A stretch of 64,000 nt of DNA from Xanthomonas arboricola pv. guizotiae (lineage in GTDB: Bacteria; Pseudomonadota; Gammaproteobacteria; Xanthomonadales; Xanthomonadaceae): NCBI RefSeq assembly GCF_002940205.1, contig NZ_MDSK01000019.1, forward strand, positions 29,707-93,706. The letters run 5' to 3'. Numbering within the stretch: position 1 is the first letter of the stretch; each line of letters starts with the position of its first letter. This document shows, one piece after another, positions 52,693 through 60,824 of the stretch. A model generated the notes under the pieces. It did no database searches and was not told the DNA's origin. It saw nothing but the letters and a program-made list of their open reading frames with translations. The position numbers and the translations under genes were made by a program.

Positions 52693-52893
52693 CGTCGGGA
52701 TGGTCGGTGTGCATGGTTGCAAGCGGGGCATGACGTGCACTGGTCGGATCACTTGTCCGTTCGATTAGCGCCTCACCATCTTCCCGTAGCTAGCCTAGCG
52801 GCAGGCAGGCTTCAACACGCTAGCTATAAACGTCTCATCTGCCATCGCTAGCCGAGCAACAAGCTTTCAAGAAAGCAACCGACCAACTCTCTG

Positions 52894-53001
52894 GTGCGGT
52901 GTCCTCGCCGGTTGCGGGACCGTGTGGCGGCATGGATGCCGCCACCGAGCCTCCACGGACGGATTCACGGCGTGTCCCGCAAGCGGTGAGGACACCGCGC
53001 A
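52894..53001. repeat. Large palindromic repeat, copy B2 (inverted relative to A2)
   Basis: The left arm 52895-52920 pairs with the right arm 52974-53001. The perfect core hairpin is GTGGCGGCAT (52924-52933), GG, ATGCCGCCAC (52936-52945). The reverse complement aligns with A2. The segment between A2 and B2 shares blocks such as AAGCAACCGACCAACTC with the A1-B1 spacer (AAGCAGCCGACCAACTC). Confidence 0.8.
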
Positions 53002-53090
53002 CTCGACTGACGCGGCTTTTGACTGACGCCGAACAACCCGACGACTCACTACAGCGTTCGAGTAGAGGAGCGTTACCCATTCCAGTGGCG

Positions 53091-54035
53091 CTAATTGGTG
53101 CGCGTCGCGCGATCCAGCCAACACGCCAGGCCCTGCGCGTTAAGTTCGATATCGGTACCCAGTAGCTGCGCCACGCGTGCATCGTCCAGGCGACAGCCGT
53201 GCAGGCGGGCGCGCTGCAGATACAGGTCGGTCAGCGCCGCCACCATGCAGCGATGGCGGTCCGCATGCTGCGCGCAGTCCAGCGCGATGGCGGTCATCGC
53301 ATGGATCTGCTCGACCAGTGCCTGCGCCAGCGGTGCCGGCGATTCGACCCGGCCGTAGTGGGTGAGATACATCGCCTGCGGCGCGGTCTCCATCAGCCGC
53401 GCGATCGAGTGCAGCATCGCCTCCGGTTCGAATTGCACCGGCGAGGAGGTCGGCAGGATGAAGGCGCCCTGCGCGCTATCGAGCTGGCGATACGACAGGC
53501 CGAAGGTGTCGCCAGTGAACCAGCTGCGGCTACGCGCATCCCACACGCACAGATGATGGCGTGCGTGGCCCGGCGTCTCGATGGTGCGCAGCGCGCGCTC
53601 GCCCAGCATCACGGTCTGTCCGTCGGCCGCTTCCAGCACGCGCTCGGCCGGCACCGGCACGATCGCGCCGTAACTGCGCGCCATTTCCGCCGCGCCGTAT
53701 ACCGCCGTGGCCCCGGCGATCAGCCGGGCGGGGTCGATCATGTGCGGTGCGCCGCGCGGGTGCACCAGCACCCGCGCATTGGGCAGATGCTGCAGCAAGG
53801 CTCCCGCCCCGCCGGCGTGATCCAGATGCACGTGGGTCAGGATCAGCCAGTCCACCTGCGTCGGCGTCAGCCCGGCCGACTGCAATGCGGCCAGCATCTG
53901 CGGCACCGACAGCGAAGTGCCGCAATCGACGAAGGCGCCGCGTTGCGCCTCGACGATCAGGTACGCCGCATCGAACTGCACCCCGCCAAAGCCGGTGTCG
54001 ATGGTGTGGATGCTGGAATCGGCGGTCGCTGTCAT
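53091..54035 (-). CDS. Metallo-beta-lactamase-fold hydrolase
   Basis: 314 residues with the zinc motif THVHLDHAGG (His68, His70, Asp72, His73), further ligands in PGHARHH and FTGD, and His in LTHYG. There is no signal peptide. The fold and length are those of the glyoxalase II/lactonase-like MBL group; beta-lactamase activity is not implied. It lies 57 bases after trpS on the same strand, perhaps sharing its transcript. The gap after its stop contains the palindromic repeat pair. Confidence 0.88.
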   Translation of the reverse strand: MTATADSSIHTIDTGFGGVQFDAAYLIVEAQRGAFVDCGTSLSVPQMLAALQSAGLTPTQVDWLILTHVHLDHAGGAGALLQHLPNARVLVHPRGAPHMIDPARLIAGATAVYGAAEMARSYGAIVPVPAERVLEAADGQTVMLGERALRTIETPGHARHHLCVWDARSRSWFTGDTFGLSYRQLDSAQGAFILPTSSPVQFEPEAMLHSIARLMETAPQAMYLTHYGRVESPAPLAQALVEQIHAMTAIALDCAQHADRHRCMVAALTDLYLQRARLHGCRLDDARVAQLLGTDIELNAQGLACWLDRATRTN

Positions 54036-54092
54036 TGCTCCCCCACGGCGATGCGAGAAGCCACAGTCTAGCCACCGGCTCCCCAGGTGTCG

Positions 54093-55382
54093 TTACGCCT
54101 CGCGCAACACGCGCAGCGCCGCCAGGATCACCTCCGCCTCCACCTGCGCATGCACGCCCGGCAATTGCAGGTCGCTGCCTTGCCCGGCCTGCTTCAGCCG
54201 CGCAATCAGCTGGCCCGCATCGCGTGGCGAGGCGAAGCCATCGCTCTGCAGCAGCAACGCACCGGCGCCGTCGGTCAATTTGAAATAGAACTGCCCGTCG
54301 CGCTCGCGGTATTGCTTGAACACCGGCGGTACGCTCTTCTCGCTCGCTGGCGTCGCAGCCGCATCGCCCTGGCTGGACAGATCGCGCAGCCCCACCGCAG
54401 CACGCAGCTCGGCCAGGAACGGCGTGGCGTAGCGTGCGCGCAGACGTGCGCCACCGGCGCGCAGGATCGCCTCGATCTTGGCCGGCTCGGCCATCAGCGC
54501 CTCGTAGCGCGTGCGCAGCGGTGCGATCTCCTGGTCGATACGCTCGAACAGCTGTTGCTTGGCGTCGCCCCAGCCGATGCCATCGGCAAACGCCTGCGCA
54601 AAGGCCGCCGTTTCCTGCGGCGTGGCAAAGGCCTGGTACAGCTGGAACAATGCCGACCCCTGGGTGTCCTTGGCCTCGCCGGGCGCGCGCGAATCGGTGA
54701 GGATGGAGAACACCAGCTTGCGCAATTCCTCGCGCGGGGCGAATAGCGGAATCGTGTTGCCGTAACTCTTGCTCATCTTGCGGCCGTCCAGGCCCGGCAA
54801 GGTCGAGACCTGCTCGTCGATCACCGCCTCGGGCAGGGTGAAAAAGTCGCGGCCATACACGTGGTTGAAGCGCTGGGCGAAATCGCGCGCCATCTCGATA
54901 TGCTGGATCTGGTCGCGCCCCACCGGCACCTTGTGCGCGTTGAAGATCAGGATGTCTGCCGCCATCAGCACCGGATACATGAACAAGCCGGCGGTCACGC
55001 CCGCATCGTCGTCTTCGCCGTCGGCGCGATTCTTGTCCACCGCCGCCTTGTAGGCATGCGCACGGTTGAGGATGCCCTTGCCGGCCACGCAGGTCAGCAG
55101 CCACAGCAACTCGGTGGTCTCCGGCACATCGGACTGGCGATAGAACCACACCGTTTCCGGGTCCAGGCCGCAGGCCAGCCAGCTGGCGGCGATCTCCAGC
55201 GTGGAGCGCTGCGTGCGCGCCGGGTCCTGCGCCTTGATCAGGCTGTGCAGGTCGGCCAGGAAGTAGAAGCTTTCCGCATCAGCAGCCGCACTGGCCTGAA
55301 TGGCCGGGCGGATCGCACCGACGTAATTGCCCAGATGCGGGGTGCCGGAGGTGGTGATGCCGGTAAGGACGCGAGTGGTCAT
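54093..55382 (-). CDS. trpS: Tryptophanyl-tRNA synthetase with C-terminal YegP-like extension
   Basis: 429 residues. The class I catalytic core carries the HIGH-type motif PHLGNY (15-20) and KMSKS (202-206). The usual bacterial enzyme ends near residue 335-340. Here a linker and about 85 further residues follow, containing RERDGQFYFKLTDGAGALLL and SDGFASPRDAGQLIARLKQA, which look like the DUF1508/YegP fold (one repeat). The core charges tRNA-Trp with tryptophan; the tail's role is unknown, perhaps tRNA or RNA binding. Confidence 0.93.
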   Translation of the reverse strand: MTTRVLTGITTSGTPHLGNYVGAIRPAIQASAAADAESFYFLADLHSLIKAQDPARTQRSTLEIAASWLACGLDPETVWFYRQSDVPETTELLWLLTCVAGKGILNRAHAYKAAVDKNRADGEDDDAGVTAGLFMYPVLMAADILIFNAHKVPVGRDQIQHIEMARDFAQRFNHVYGRDFFTLPEAVIDEQVSTLPGLDGRKMSKSYGNTIPLFAPREELRKLVFSILTDSRAPGEAKDTQGSALFQLYQAFATPQETAAFAQAFADGIGWGDAKQQLFERIDQEIAPLRTRYEALMAEPAKIEAILRAGGARLRARYATPFLAELRAAVGLRDLSSQGDAAATPASEKSVPPVFKQYRERDGQFYFKLTDGAGALLLQSDGFASPRDAGQLIARLKQAGQGSDLQLPGVHAQVEAEVILAALRVLREA

Positions 55383-55488
55383 CTGCGTAAGGCCAGGGAG
55401 TCAGCACGCAAGTTTAGCGGTTCCCTGCCCCTGGCATGGCCGTGACCGCGTCTGATGCCTGCTACCGACCGCACCGGCGCCATATGCA

Positions 55489-55513
55489 GACGGGCCGCAT
55501 CGAGCGGCCCGTC
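55489..55513. terminator. Hairpin between csbD-like gene and trpS
   Basis: GACGGGCCGC, loop ATCGA, GCGGCCCGTC: a perfect 10-bp stem 50 bases after the CsbD stop (minus strand). The following minus-strand bases are not T-rich, so this is a plausible but weak terminator. Confidence 0.5.
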
Positions 55514-55562
55514 GTGTGCAGTTGCGCACACCTAGGTGGGTGGGCGCGGTTGCGCGGCACCG

Positions 55563-55772
55563 TCAGGTGTCGTCGCGCAACGACTTTTCGAAGGCGCGCA
55601 CCTCGGTCTGGGCGCGGTCGCGGTCCCAGCCGTAGCGTTCCTGGAGCTTGCCCTGCAGATATTCGGCATTGCCTTCGGCAACCTTGAAATCGTCGTCGGT
55701 GAGGTCGCCCCACTTGGCCTGCGCCTTGCCCTTGAGCTGGGTCCACTTGCCGGAAATGATGTCAGTGTTCAT
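55563..55772 (-). CDS. CsbD-family stress protein
   Basis: 69 residues: [20 protein letters not shown] then WGDLTDDDF and [20 protein letters not shown]. This is the classic CsbD pattern (W-x-Q-L-K-G-K, WGxLTDDD). Such proteins are small, abundant under general stress, and have no assigned function. It stands upstream of trpS on the same strand but is separated from it by a hairpin. Confidence 0.9.
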   Translation of the reverse strand: MNTDIISGKWTQLKGKAQAKWGDLTDDDFKVAEGNAEYLQGKLQERYGWDRDRAQTEVRAFEKSLRDDT

Positions 55773-55975
55773 TGCGTCGACTCCGCTGATGCGGCCGCGA
55801 TTGACCGTCCGCGCAGGTTGCCCACGGCACCGTTCGCCGCAGATCAAAAGCCGTCAAATCCGCACTCACCGCACTGAACGGTTGCCGACGCTTGCGGCGC
55901 AGTTCTACGCATGGCTGCGCCATCGCATGCCAGGTGCGTCGCCGCACTGCCCTGCCTGCGCAAGCATCAGGCAAA

Positions 55976-56001
55976 AAAAACGGGCCTTGCGGCCCGTTTT
56001 T
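55976..56001. terminator. Intrinsic terminator after the first entericidin gene
   Basis: AAAAACGGGCC (55976-55986), loop TTGC, GGCCCGTTTTT (55991-56001). T-runs occur on both strands. It ends the minus-strand entericidin transcript 19 bases after its stop. Confidence 0.85.
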
Positions 56002-56019
56002 CTTGCATGCAGCGCCAGA

Positions 56020-56154
56020 TTACTTGCGCGCAGCGTCTTCCACCTTCTCGCCAGCGCCCTGCACGTCCTTGCCGGCACCTGCGACGGTGTTGCAACCCGA
56101 CAGCATACCGACCGACAACACCGACAACACCAGCAGCACAATTGCACGCTTCAT
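56020..56154 (-). CDS. Entericidin-like lipoprotein, 44 aa
   Basis: MKRAIVLLVLSVLSVGMLSG leads to lipobox LSGC (Cys21), then NTVAGAGKDVQGAGEKVEDA. This is the EcnA/EcnB pattern: a small lipoprotein with Gly/Asp-Lys-rich amphipathic tail. Entericidins were described as a bacteriolytic toxin/antidote pair in enterics; in other bacteria the role is unclear. A second copy lies 82 bases upstream. Confidence 0.88.
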   Translation of the reverse strand: MKRAIVLLVLSVLSVGMLSGCNTVAGAGKDVQGAGEKVEDAARK

Positions 56155-56236
56155 AACAGACTCCTTCGTGGGTAAAGCGGCGGCTCGCCGCAGATCAATC
56201 AAATCAGACAACCAGGGATCAAACTAAACGCGAGGA

Positions 56237-56389
56237 TCAGCACTTGCCGTCGCTGCAACTGTCGGCCTTCTTTTCGACCTTCTCGCCTGCACCCTGCATG
56301 TCCTTGCCGGCGCCGGCCATGGTGTTGCAACCCGTCATCACGCCGGCCGAAAACAGGCCCAGTGCCATCAGTGTCAACAGTCGCTTCAT
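56237..56389 (-). CDS. Second entericidin-like lipoprotein with Cys-containing tail, 50 aa
   Basis: MKRLLTLMALGLFSAGVMTG is followed by Cys21 of the lipobox, then NTMAGAGKDMQGAGEKVEKK as in its neighbour, and the extra tail ADSCSDGKC with two cysteines. The tail could form a disulfide or hold a metal. It is tandem with the 44-residue paralogue, which lacks the tail, so the pair arose by duplication. Ribosome binding site: GAGGAAGACCG before ATG 56389. Confidence 0.85.
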   Translation of the reverse strand: MKRLLTLMALGLFSAGVMTGCNTMAGAGKDMQGAGEKVEKKADSCSDGKC

Positions 56390-56499
56390 CGGTCTTCCTC
56401 AAGTTCTGCGTTCGGTGCAGACGCACCGTGTCTGGCGCCAAATCTGACTGCGCGGCCGTGGATTTGATGTGAACGCGGTGTGCTGCGTTCAGCGATCGA

Positions 56500-57423
56500 T
56501 CAATCTCGCATCAGTGTCGACTTGCCGAACAGGCTCTCGACCAGATCCACTGCCAGCTCGGCGGTGGCATTGCGGTTGTCCAGGACCGGATTGAGCTCGA
56601 CGATATCCAGCGACCCCATGCGCCCGGTGTCGGCGATCATCTCCATCACCAGCTGCGCCTCGCGGTAGTTGGGGCCACCCGGTACGGTGGTGCCCACGCC
56701 CGGTGCGATGCTCGGGTCCAGGAAATCCACGTCGAAGCTCACATGCAGATGGGTGTCATCACTCATGCCCTGCAGGGCGGTCTCCATGGTGCGCTTCATG
56801 CCGGCCTCGTCGATGTAGCGCATGTCGTAGACATCGATGCGGTGCTGCTTGATCAGGCGCTTCTCCTCCGGGTCCACCGAGCGGATGCCGATCTGCCGCA
56901 CCTGCTCGGGCAGCAACGCCGGTGCGCTGCCGCCCAACTGCGTCAACGCCTGCGGGCCCAGCCCGCACAGGCAGGCCACCGGCATGCCGTGCACATTGCC
57001 CGATGGTGTCACCTCGCTGGTATTGAAGTCCGAGTGCGCATCCAGCCACAGCACCCGCAACGGGCGTTGCTGCTCGCGGCAGTACTTGGCCACCGCGGTG
57101 ATCGAGCCGATGCCCAGGCAGTGGTCGCCACCGAGCATGATCGGCATGCGGCCGGCGCGCAGCTGCGCATAGCTGGCCTCCATCAGCGCCTGGTTCCAGG
57201 CCACCACCTCGTCCAGATGCCGGTAGCCGGCCTGCGGGGCCTGCCAGGGATTGCGCGGGCCATCCAGGTTGCCCAGGTCGTGCACCTCCACGCCGCGGCC
57301 GATCAAGGCCTCCTGCAGCCCGGCGATGCGCAACGCCTCCGGCCCCATCCGCGCACCACGGTGGCCGGCACCGACGTCGGTTGGAACGCCAATCAGGGAA
57401 ACCGGCAGGTACTGCGTCGCCAT
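56500..57423 (-). CDS. rocF: Arginase
   Basis: 307 residues of the ureohydrolase family. The binuclear manganese motifs are GGDHC (98-102), DAHSDFN (128-134) and SFDVDFLDP (229-237). Segments GAGHRGARMGPEALR and SVDPEEKRLI are typical of true arginases rather than agmatinases. It converts arginine to ornithine and urea. With SpeA elsewhere in the window it competes for arginine. Start ATG 57423 (MATQYLPVSLIG); longer frames upstream are not family sequence. Confidence 0.92.
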   Translation of the reverse strand: MATQYLPVSLIGVPTDVGAGHRGARMGPEALRIAGLQEALIGRGVEVHDLGNLDGPRNPWQAPQAGYRHLDEVVAWNQALMEASYAQLRAGRMPIMLGGDHCLGIGSITAVAKYCREQQRPLRVLWLDAHSDFNTSEVTPSGNVHGMPVACLCGLGPQALTQLGGSAPALLPEQVRQIGIRSVDPEEKRLIKQHRIDVYDMRYIDEAGMKRTMETALQGMSDDTHLHVSFDVDFLDPSIAPGVGTTVPGGPNYREAQLVMEMIADTGRMGSLDIVELNPVLDNRNATAELAVDLVESLFGKSTLMRD

Positions 57424-57901
57424 GCATTGCTCCAGCATCGAGAAAGCGCTGCAGTCTAGTCGCCGGCTCGCGCACTGACGCGCGGCAGCGCAGCACGGCG
57501 CCCGTCCTGCGTCACCGATCACGCAATCGCAGCTGCCACTGCAGCAATCCAAAGTGCGGCCGATACTGCGTAGCGGGCGATCGTCGGACCGGTACGGACG
57601 GCAGGCGCAACGCCGCGGTACAAGCGCGCTGCAGTTAGGCCGGAGCACTGGCGGTGCATCGGCCGCGTCCGCTTGGCGGCGGCAAACGCGGTCTGACGGC
57701 TGCTTGAAGTGACGTGGTTGGGCAGTTTGTGGCGTATCTGCGTTTTGCGGAATGTGCTTGTCTGACCGCGCAATTAAGAGATTGAGGGTGCTATGGCGAT
57801 GACGGAAGGTGCCGATGCTACTGTTCGCCCGCCAGCGCGGGACCCGGTGTCATCGACCAGGTCTTGCATCGCGCCGCGGGTTTCGTACAGGGGAGGATTT
57901 C
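57424..57901. other. Divergent intergenic region before the roadblock cassette
   Basis: 478 bases between arginase and the first roadblock gene. An A/T-richer stretch around 57760-57790 (CGCAATTAAGAGATTGAGGG) could contain the cassette promoter. No repeat or gene is recognised. The region must also hold the arginase promoter near 57430-57520. Confidence 0.4.
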
Positions 57902-58354
57902 ATGCCGCATAACGCCGTCAACCAGGTCGTCAAGGCTGCCGTGGGCGAGGTCGCGCGTGCGTCGCATCACTACGATCTGCAGCGCATCGGGCGCGAGTTC
58001 GCGCAGACCATCGAGCGCGAACCGGGCATCCGTCTGCTGATGCTGTCCACTGCCGACGGGCGCGCCATCGCCGAACAATCCAGCCTTGATGTGGACGGTC
58101 GCCGGCTGGCAGCGATGGCCAATTCGTTCCTGACCCTGGGCGAGACCCTGGCACGCGAATCCAGTCTGAGCGAGGCCGACTACGCCACCATCAGTACGCG
58201 CGGCGGGCAGCTGGTGCTGATCCGCATTCGCGCCGACAAACCGTTGACGCTCACGGCGGTGGGCAGCAGCGATCTCAATGCCGCAGCGCTGCTGTTCAAC
58301 GCACGCGACTGCGCCGGCCGCCTGGCGACTGCACTGGCGCAGCCGGCCAACTGA
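57902..58354 (+). CDS. Roadblock/LC7-domain protein 1 of a GTPase cassette
   Basis: 150 residues. The core (about 45-140) has the roadblock pattern: RLLMLSTADGRAIAEQSSLD, then AAMANSFLTLGETLARESS, then a strand pair with GGQLVLIRIRADKPLTLTAV. Roadblock proteins such as MglB and actinobacterial CvnB act as co-GAPs or adaptors of small GTPases. The ribosome binding site GGGGAGGA lies before ATG 57902. It is the first of four genes ending with a GTPase. An N-terminal helix of about 40 residues precedes the domain. Confidence 0.8.
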   Translation: MPHNAVNQVVKAAVGEVARASHHYDLQRIGREFAQTIEREPGIRLLMLSTADGRAIAEQSSLDVDGRRLAAMANSFLTLGETLARESSLSEADYATISTRGGQLVLIRIRADKPLTLTAVGSSDLNAAALLFNARDCAGRLATALAQPAN

Positions 58355-58418
58355 GCGTCTGGCACTGTTCGTGCTTGTGCCAGTGCACTGAATTTCTCAC
58401 CGCTCGTAAGGACGACCC

Positions 58419-58778
58419 GTGTCGAAACTCAACCTGGAACATCTGCATTCGATCGCCGGCTTCGTCGGCGCCGCCCTGGTCGATAGCGACAGCGGCATGG
58501 CGCTGGGCATGACCGGCGGCACCGATCTCAACCTGGAACTTGCCGCAGCCGGCAACACCGAGGTGGTGCGTGCCAAGCGCCGTATCGCCGAGCAGCTCGG
58601 CCTCAACGACACCATCGAAGACATCCTGATCACCCTGGCGCGTCAATACCACCTGCTGCGCCCGCTGGAGAGCAACGGCACCTTGTTCCTGTACGTCGTG
58701 CTGGATCGCGCCAAGGCCAATCTGGCCATGGCCCGTCATGAGCTCAAGGCGTTCGAGAAGACCCTGGACTTCGGTTGA
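58419..58778 (+). CDS. Roadblock/LC7-domain protein 2 of a GTPase cassette
   Basis: 119 residues from GTG 58419 (TAAGGA upstream). The domain spans nearly the whole protein: HLHSIAGFVGAALVDSDSGM, MTGGTDLNLELAAAGNTEVV, AEQLGLNDTIEDILITLARQ, and the last strand SNGTLFLYVVLDRAKANLAM. It is a shorter, diverged paralogue of the first protein. Two roadblock genes in one cassette suggest a heterodimer, as in MglB-like or Ego/Ragulator-like platforms. Confidence 0.8.
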   Translation: MSKLNLEHLHSIAGFVGAALVDSDSGMALGMTGGTDLNLELAAAGNTEVVRAKRRIAEQLGLNDTIEDILITLARQYHLLRPLESNGTLFLYVVLDRAKANLAMARHELKAFEKTLDFG

Positions 58779-58872
58779 TGCCAATCAGGCGGCGCGCACG
58801 CGTCGCCTGCCCGGCCTGCCGGTGCGCACCGGCAGGCACCGCACTTGCTACGCGCCGACGCGGCGCCCTGTC

Positions 58873-59790
58873 ATGACCTCACCCATTCACACCATGCGGG
58901 TCGCCACGGCCGGCCTGGACCTGCTGCACACCACGCGCCTGAAACTCGCGTGCTCGTTGCTGCTGGCCGAGCGCATCAACGTGCAGTTGGGGCAATGGCC
59001 GCAACACACCGCCGAGGTGGTGGTGCTGGGGCTGGAAAGCCCCGACGGCCTGGCAGCCTGGCAGGCCTTGCAGGGGCAACCGGTGCGCGTGCTGGTGGTG
59101 TCGCGGACACCGGTCGGCGGCGCATGGCTCAAGCACGGCGCCACCGTGCGCGAACTCAACGAGCAGATGCGCCTGCTGCTGTCGTCCTCCGATCATGCGC
59201 AGGTCGCCGAACCGGCCTTGCTGGTCCGCCATTGCCGCGGCGAATTCGGCACCGTTGCGGTGCTGTTGCGCAATGCGCATTTGCAGGTGCGCGTGGACCC
59301 GGCCAACCGCTGCGTGCAGCTGCCCGCCGGCATAGCACTGCCTGAGCTGCTGGCGGCCCTGGATCGCCCCGGCTGGCAGGTTGCGCCGGACACCGCCGAT
59401 AGCGCACTGAGCCAACGTATTTCCTTCGAAGCGCTGTATTTCGCCCTGCCCGAGCACCTGCGCCCCGCGCTGCCGGCGGTCGAACCCAGCCATGCGCTGC
59501 GGTTGCGGCAATGGCCGGAGCTGAGTGCCGAGACCAGTTCGCCGGCGCAGCTGCTTGCCATTGCCCACTTGCATGCGCGCCCGTGGCGCCCGCAGGCGCT
59601 GGCCAATGCTTGCAAGCTGCCGCTGCAAACGGTGGAATGCCTGTTCGCCGCTGCACTCGCCAGCGGCCTTGCCCAGACTGCGGAGATTCCCGTGCCTGCA
59701 ACGCAGCCCCGTCCGGACAGCAGCAACTCCCGGTTTTTCTCCTGGGTCGCACGTCGCTTTGGCCTTTCTCTCTTTCAGGCGCAGTCATGA
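58873..59790 (+). CDS. Receiver-like plus winged-helix protein of the GTPase cassette (unrecognised family)
   Basis: 305 residues. I recognise no family name. The first 110 residues have receiver-like alternation (EVVVLGLESPDGLAAWQALQ, VRVLVVSRTPVGGAW, KHGATVRELNEQMRLLLSS), without the phosphoacceptor Asp. The end (about 235-275: LLAIAHLHARPWRPQALANA then LPLQTVECLFAAALASGLA) resembles a winged helix like that of DUF742 (CvnC). It overlaps the GTPase by ATGA. A scaffold between sensor input and GTPase is the natural guess. Confidence 0.7.
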   Translation: MTSPIHTMRVATAGLDLLHTTRLKLACSLLLAERINVQLGQWPQHTAEVVVLGLESPDGLAAWQALQGQPVRVLVVSRTPVGGAWLKHGATVRELNEQMRLLLSSSDHAQVAEPALLVRHCRGEFGTVAVLLRNAHLQVRVDPANRCVQLPAGIALPELLAALDRPGWQVAPDTADSALSQRISFEALYFALPEHLRPALPAVEPSHALRLRQWPELSAETSSPAQLLAIAHLHARPWRPQALANACKLPLQTVECLFAAALASGLAQTAEIPVPATQPRPDSSNSRFFSWVARRFGLSLFQAQS

Positions 59791-60329
59791 GTCTTCCGGC
59801 CAACAAACTGGTGTTCGTTGGCGGCATGGGCGCCGGCAAGACCACCGCCGTGCGTGCCATCTCCGACGTGGAGCCGGTCAGCACCGAGATGCCGCTCAGC
59901 CAGGATGCCTACGGCGACAAGACCTACACCACGGTCGCGCTGGACTACAGCTCGATCGAACTGGAAGACGGCGAGTTGCTGCACGTCTACGGCGTGCCCG
60001 GGCAGAAGTACCTGGATTTCATGTGGCCGCTGGTGTGCGACGGCGCGTTGGGCGTGATCGTGCTGGTCAGCGCGCGCGATCCGCAGATGCGCGATGCCAC
60101 CGTGGCCTTGCTGCGCGAGTTTTCGCAGATCGCACCTGCGGCAAGCCTGGCGGTGGGCATCACCATGACCGACGAAATGCAGGACTTTTTGCTGCCGCCG
60201 TTCCGCGATGCGCTGGTGGCCGAAGGCTTCCGCGTCCCGGTCATGCGCGTGGACGCACGCTCGGCCACCCAGATCACGTTCCTGGTGAAGTCGCTGCTGT
60301 CCTATCGTTACACCTCGGCGACCAGCTGA
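59787..60329 (+). CDS. Small GTPase of the conservon (CvnD)/MglA-like group
   Basis: 180 residues. The P-loop is GGMGAGKT (12-19) in KLVFVGGMGAGKTTAVRAIS, then YTTVALDYSSIELEDG (switch I region) and HVYGVPGQKYLDFMW (PGQ at 71-73, the switch II). The NKxD guanine motif is poorly conserved (near GITMTDEM). The combination of PGQxxxxFMW and TTVAxDY is that of actinobacterial CvnD GTPases. Its start overlaps the preceding stop by ATGA, and it is the last gene of the cassette. Probably a cytosolic polarity or signalling switch. Confidence 0.85.
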   Translation: MSLPANKLVFVGGMGAGKTTAVRAISDVEPVSTEMPLSQDAYGDKTYTTVALDYSSIELEDGELLHVYGVPGQKYLDFMWPLVCDGALGVIVLVSARDPQMRDATVALLREFSQIAPAASLAVGITMTDEMQDFLLPPFRDALVAEGFRVPVMRVDARSATQITFLVKSLLSYRYTSATS

Positions 60330-60824
60330 GCGGGCGCGTACGTGGCATTGCCGACGTGGTCGGCGCGCGAGAAAAAACAAGGAATCCGGTCACGACGGTG
60401 CCTGGCAGGGCGTCACGCGGGGGATGCCGCCTCTAGGGTGACGGCGACGCGTCCATCTTCCTTGTTGCCAGGCACGCGACGCGGACGTCATACATTCGGG
60501 TGCTTTGCCTGACTTGTTCAGTATGCCGCGCAGCCAGAAACCAGGGCATCGGGACGTTCCCGACATCGCGCAGGACATACCGTTCATACGGCATATGCAA
60601 TAGCGCCTGCAACCGGCGGTCGTGATGCGGTTGTTGTGCGTGCCCGGCAACGCGTTGCACAGACATCTCGTCAAGCCATCTCGCACAGACAAGGACGCGC
60701 GGCAGCGGCGGCGCCATCGGTGACGCGCAGCGGAGACCCGATGCGCCGCGGTCGGCCGCTGCAGGGCGGCTTCCACGCCAATGCCAGGTGCTGATCCAGC
60801 ACCACGATCGGATAAAGTAGCGCG
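60330..60824. other. Intergenic region with a nested hairpin
   Basis: 495 bases before tmk without a gene. GTGCCTGGCA (60398-60407) pairs perfectly with TGCCAGGCAC (60466-60475). Inside, CGTCAC pairs with GTGACG, enclosing a G-rich loop. It could be the 3' end of the roadblock-GTPase transcript or an independent structured RNA. Nothing else is recognised up to the tmk start. Confidence 0.45.

Noticed and set aside
53091..54035. Reading the MBL protein as a beta-lactamase resistance gene
   Set aside because: It has the general MBL zinc motif but no signal peptide and no class B beta-lactamase features.
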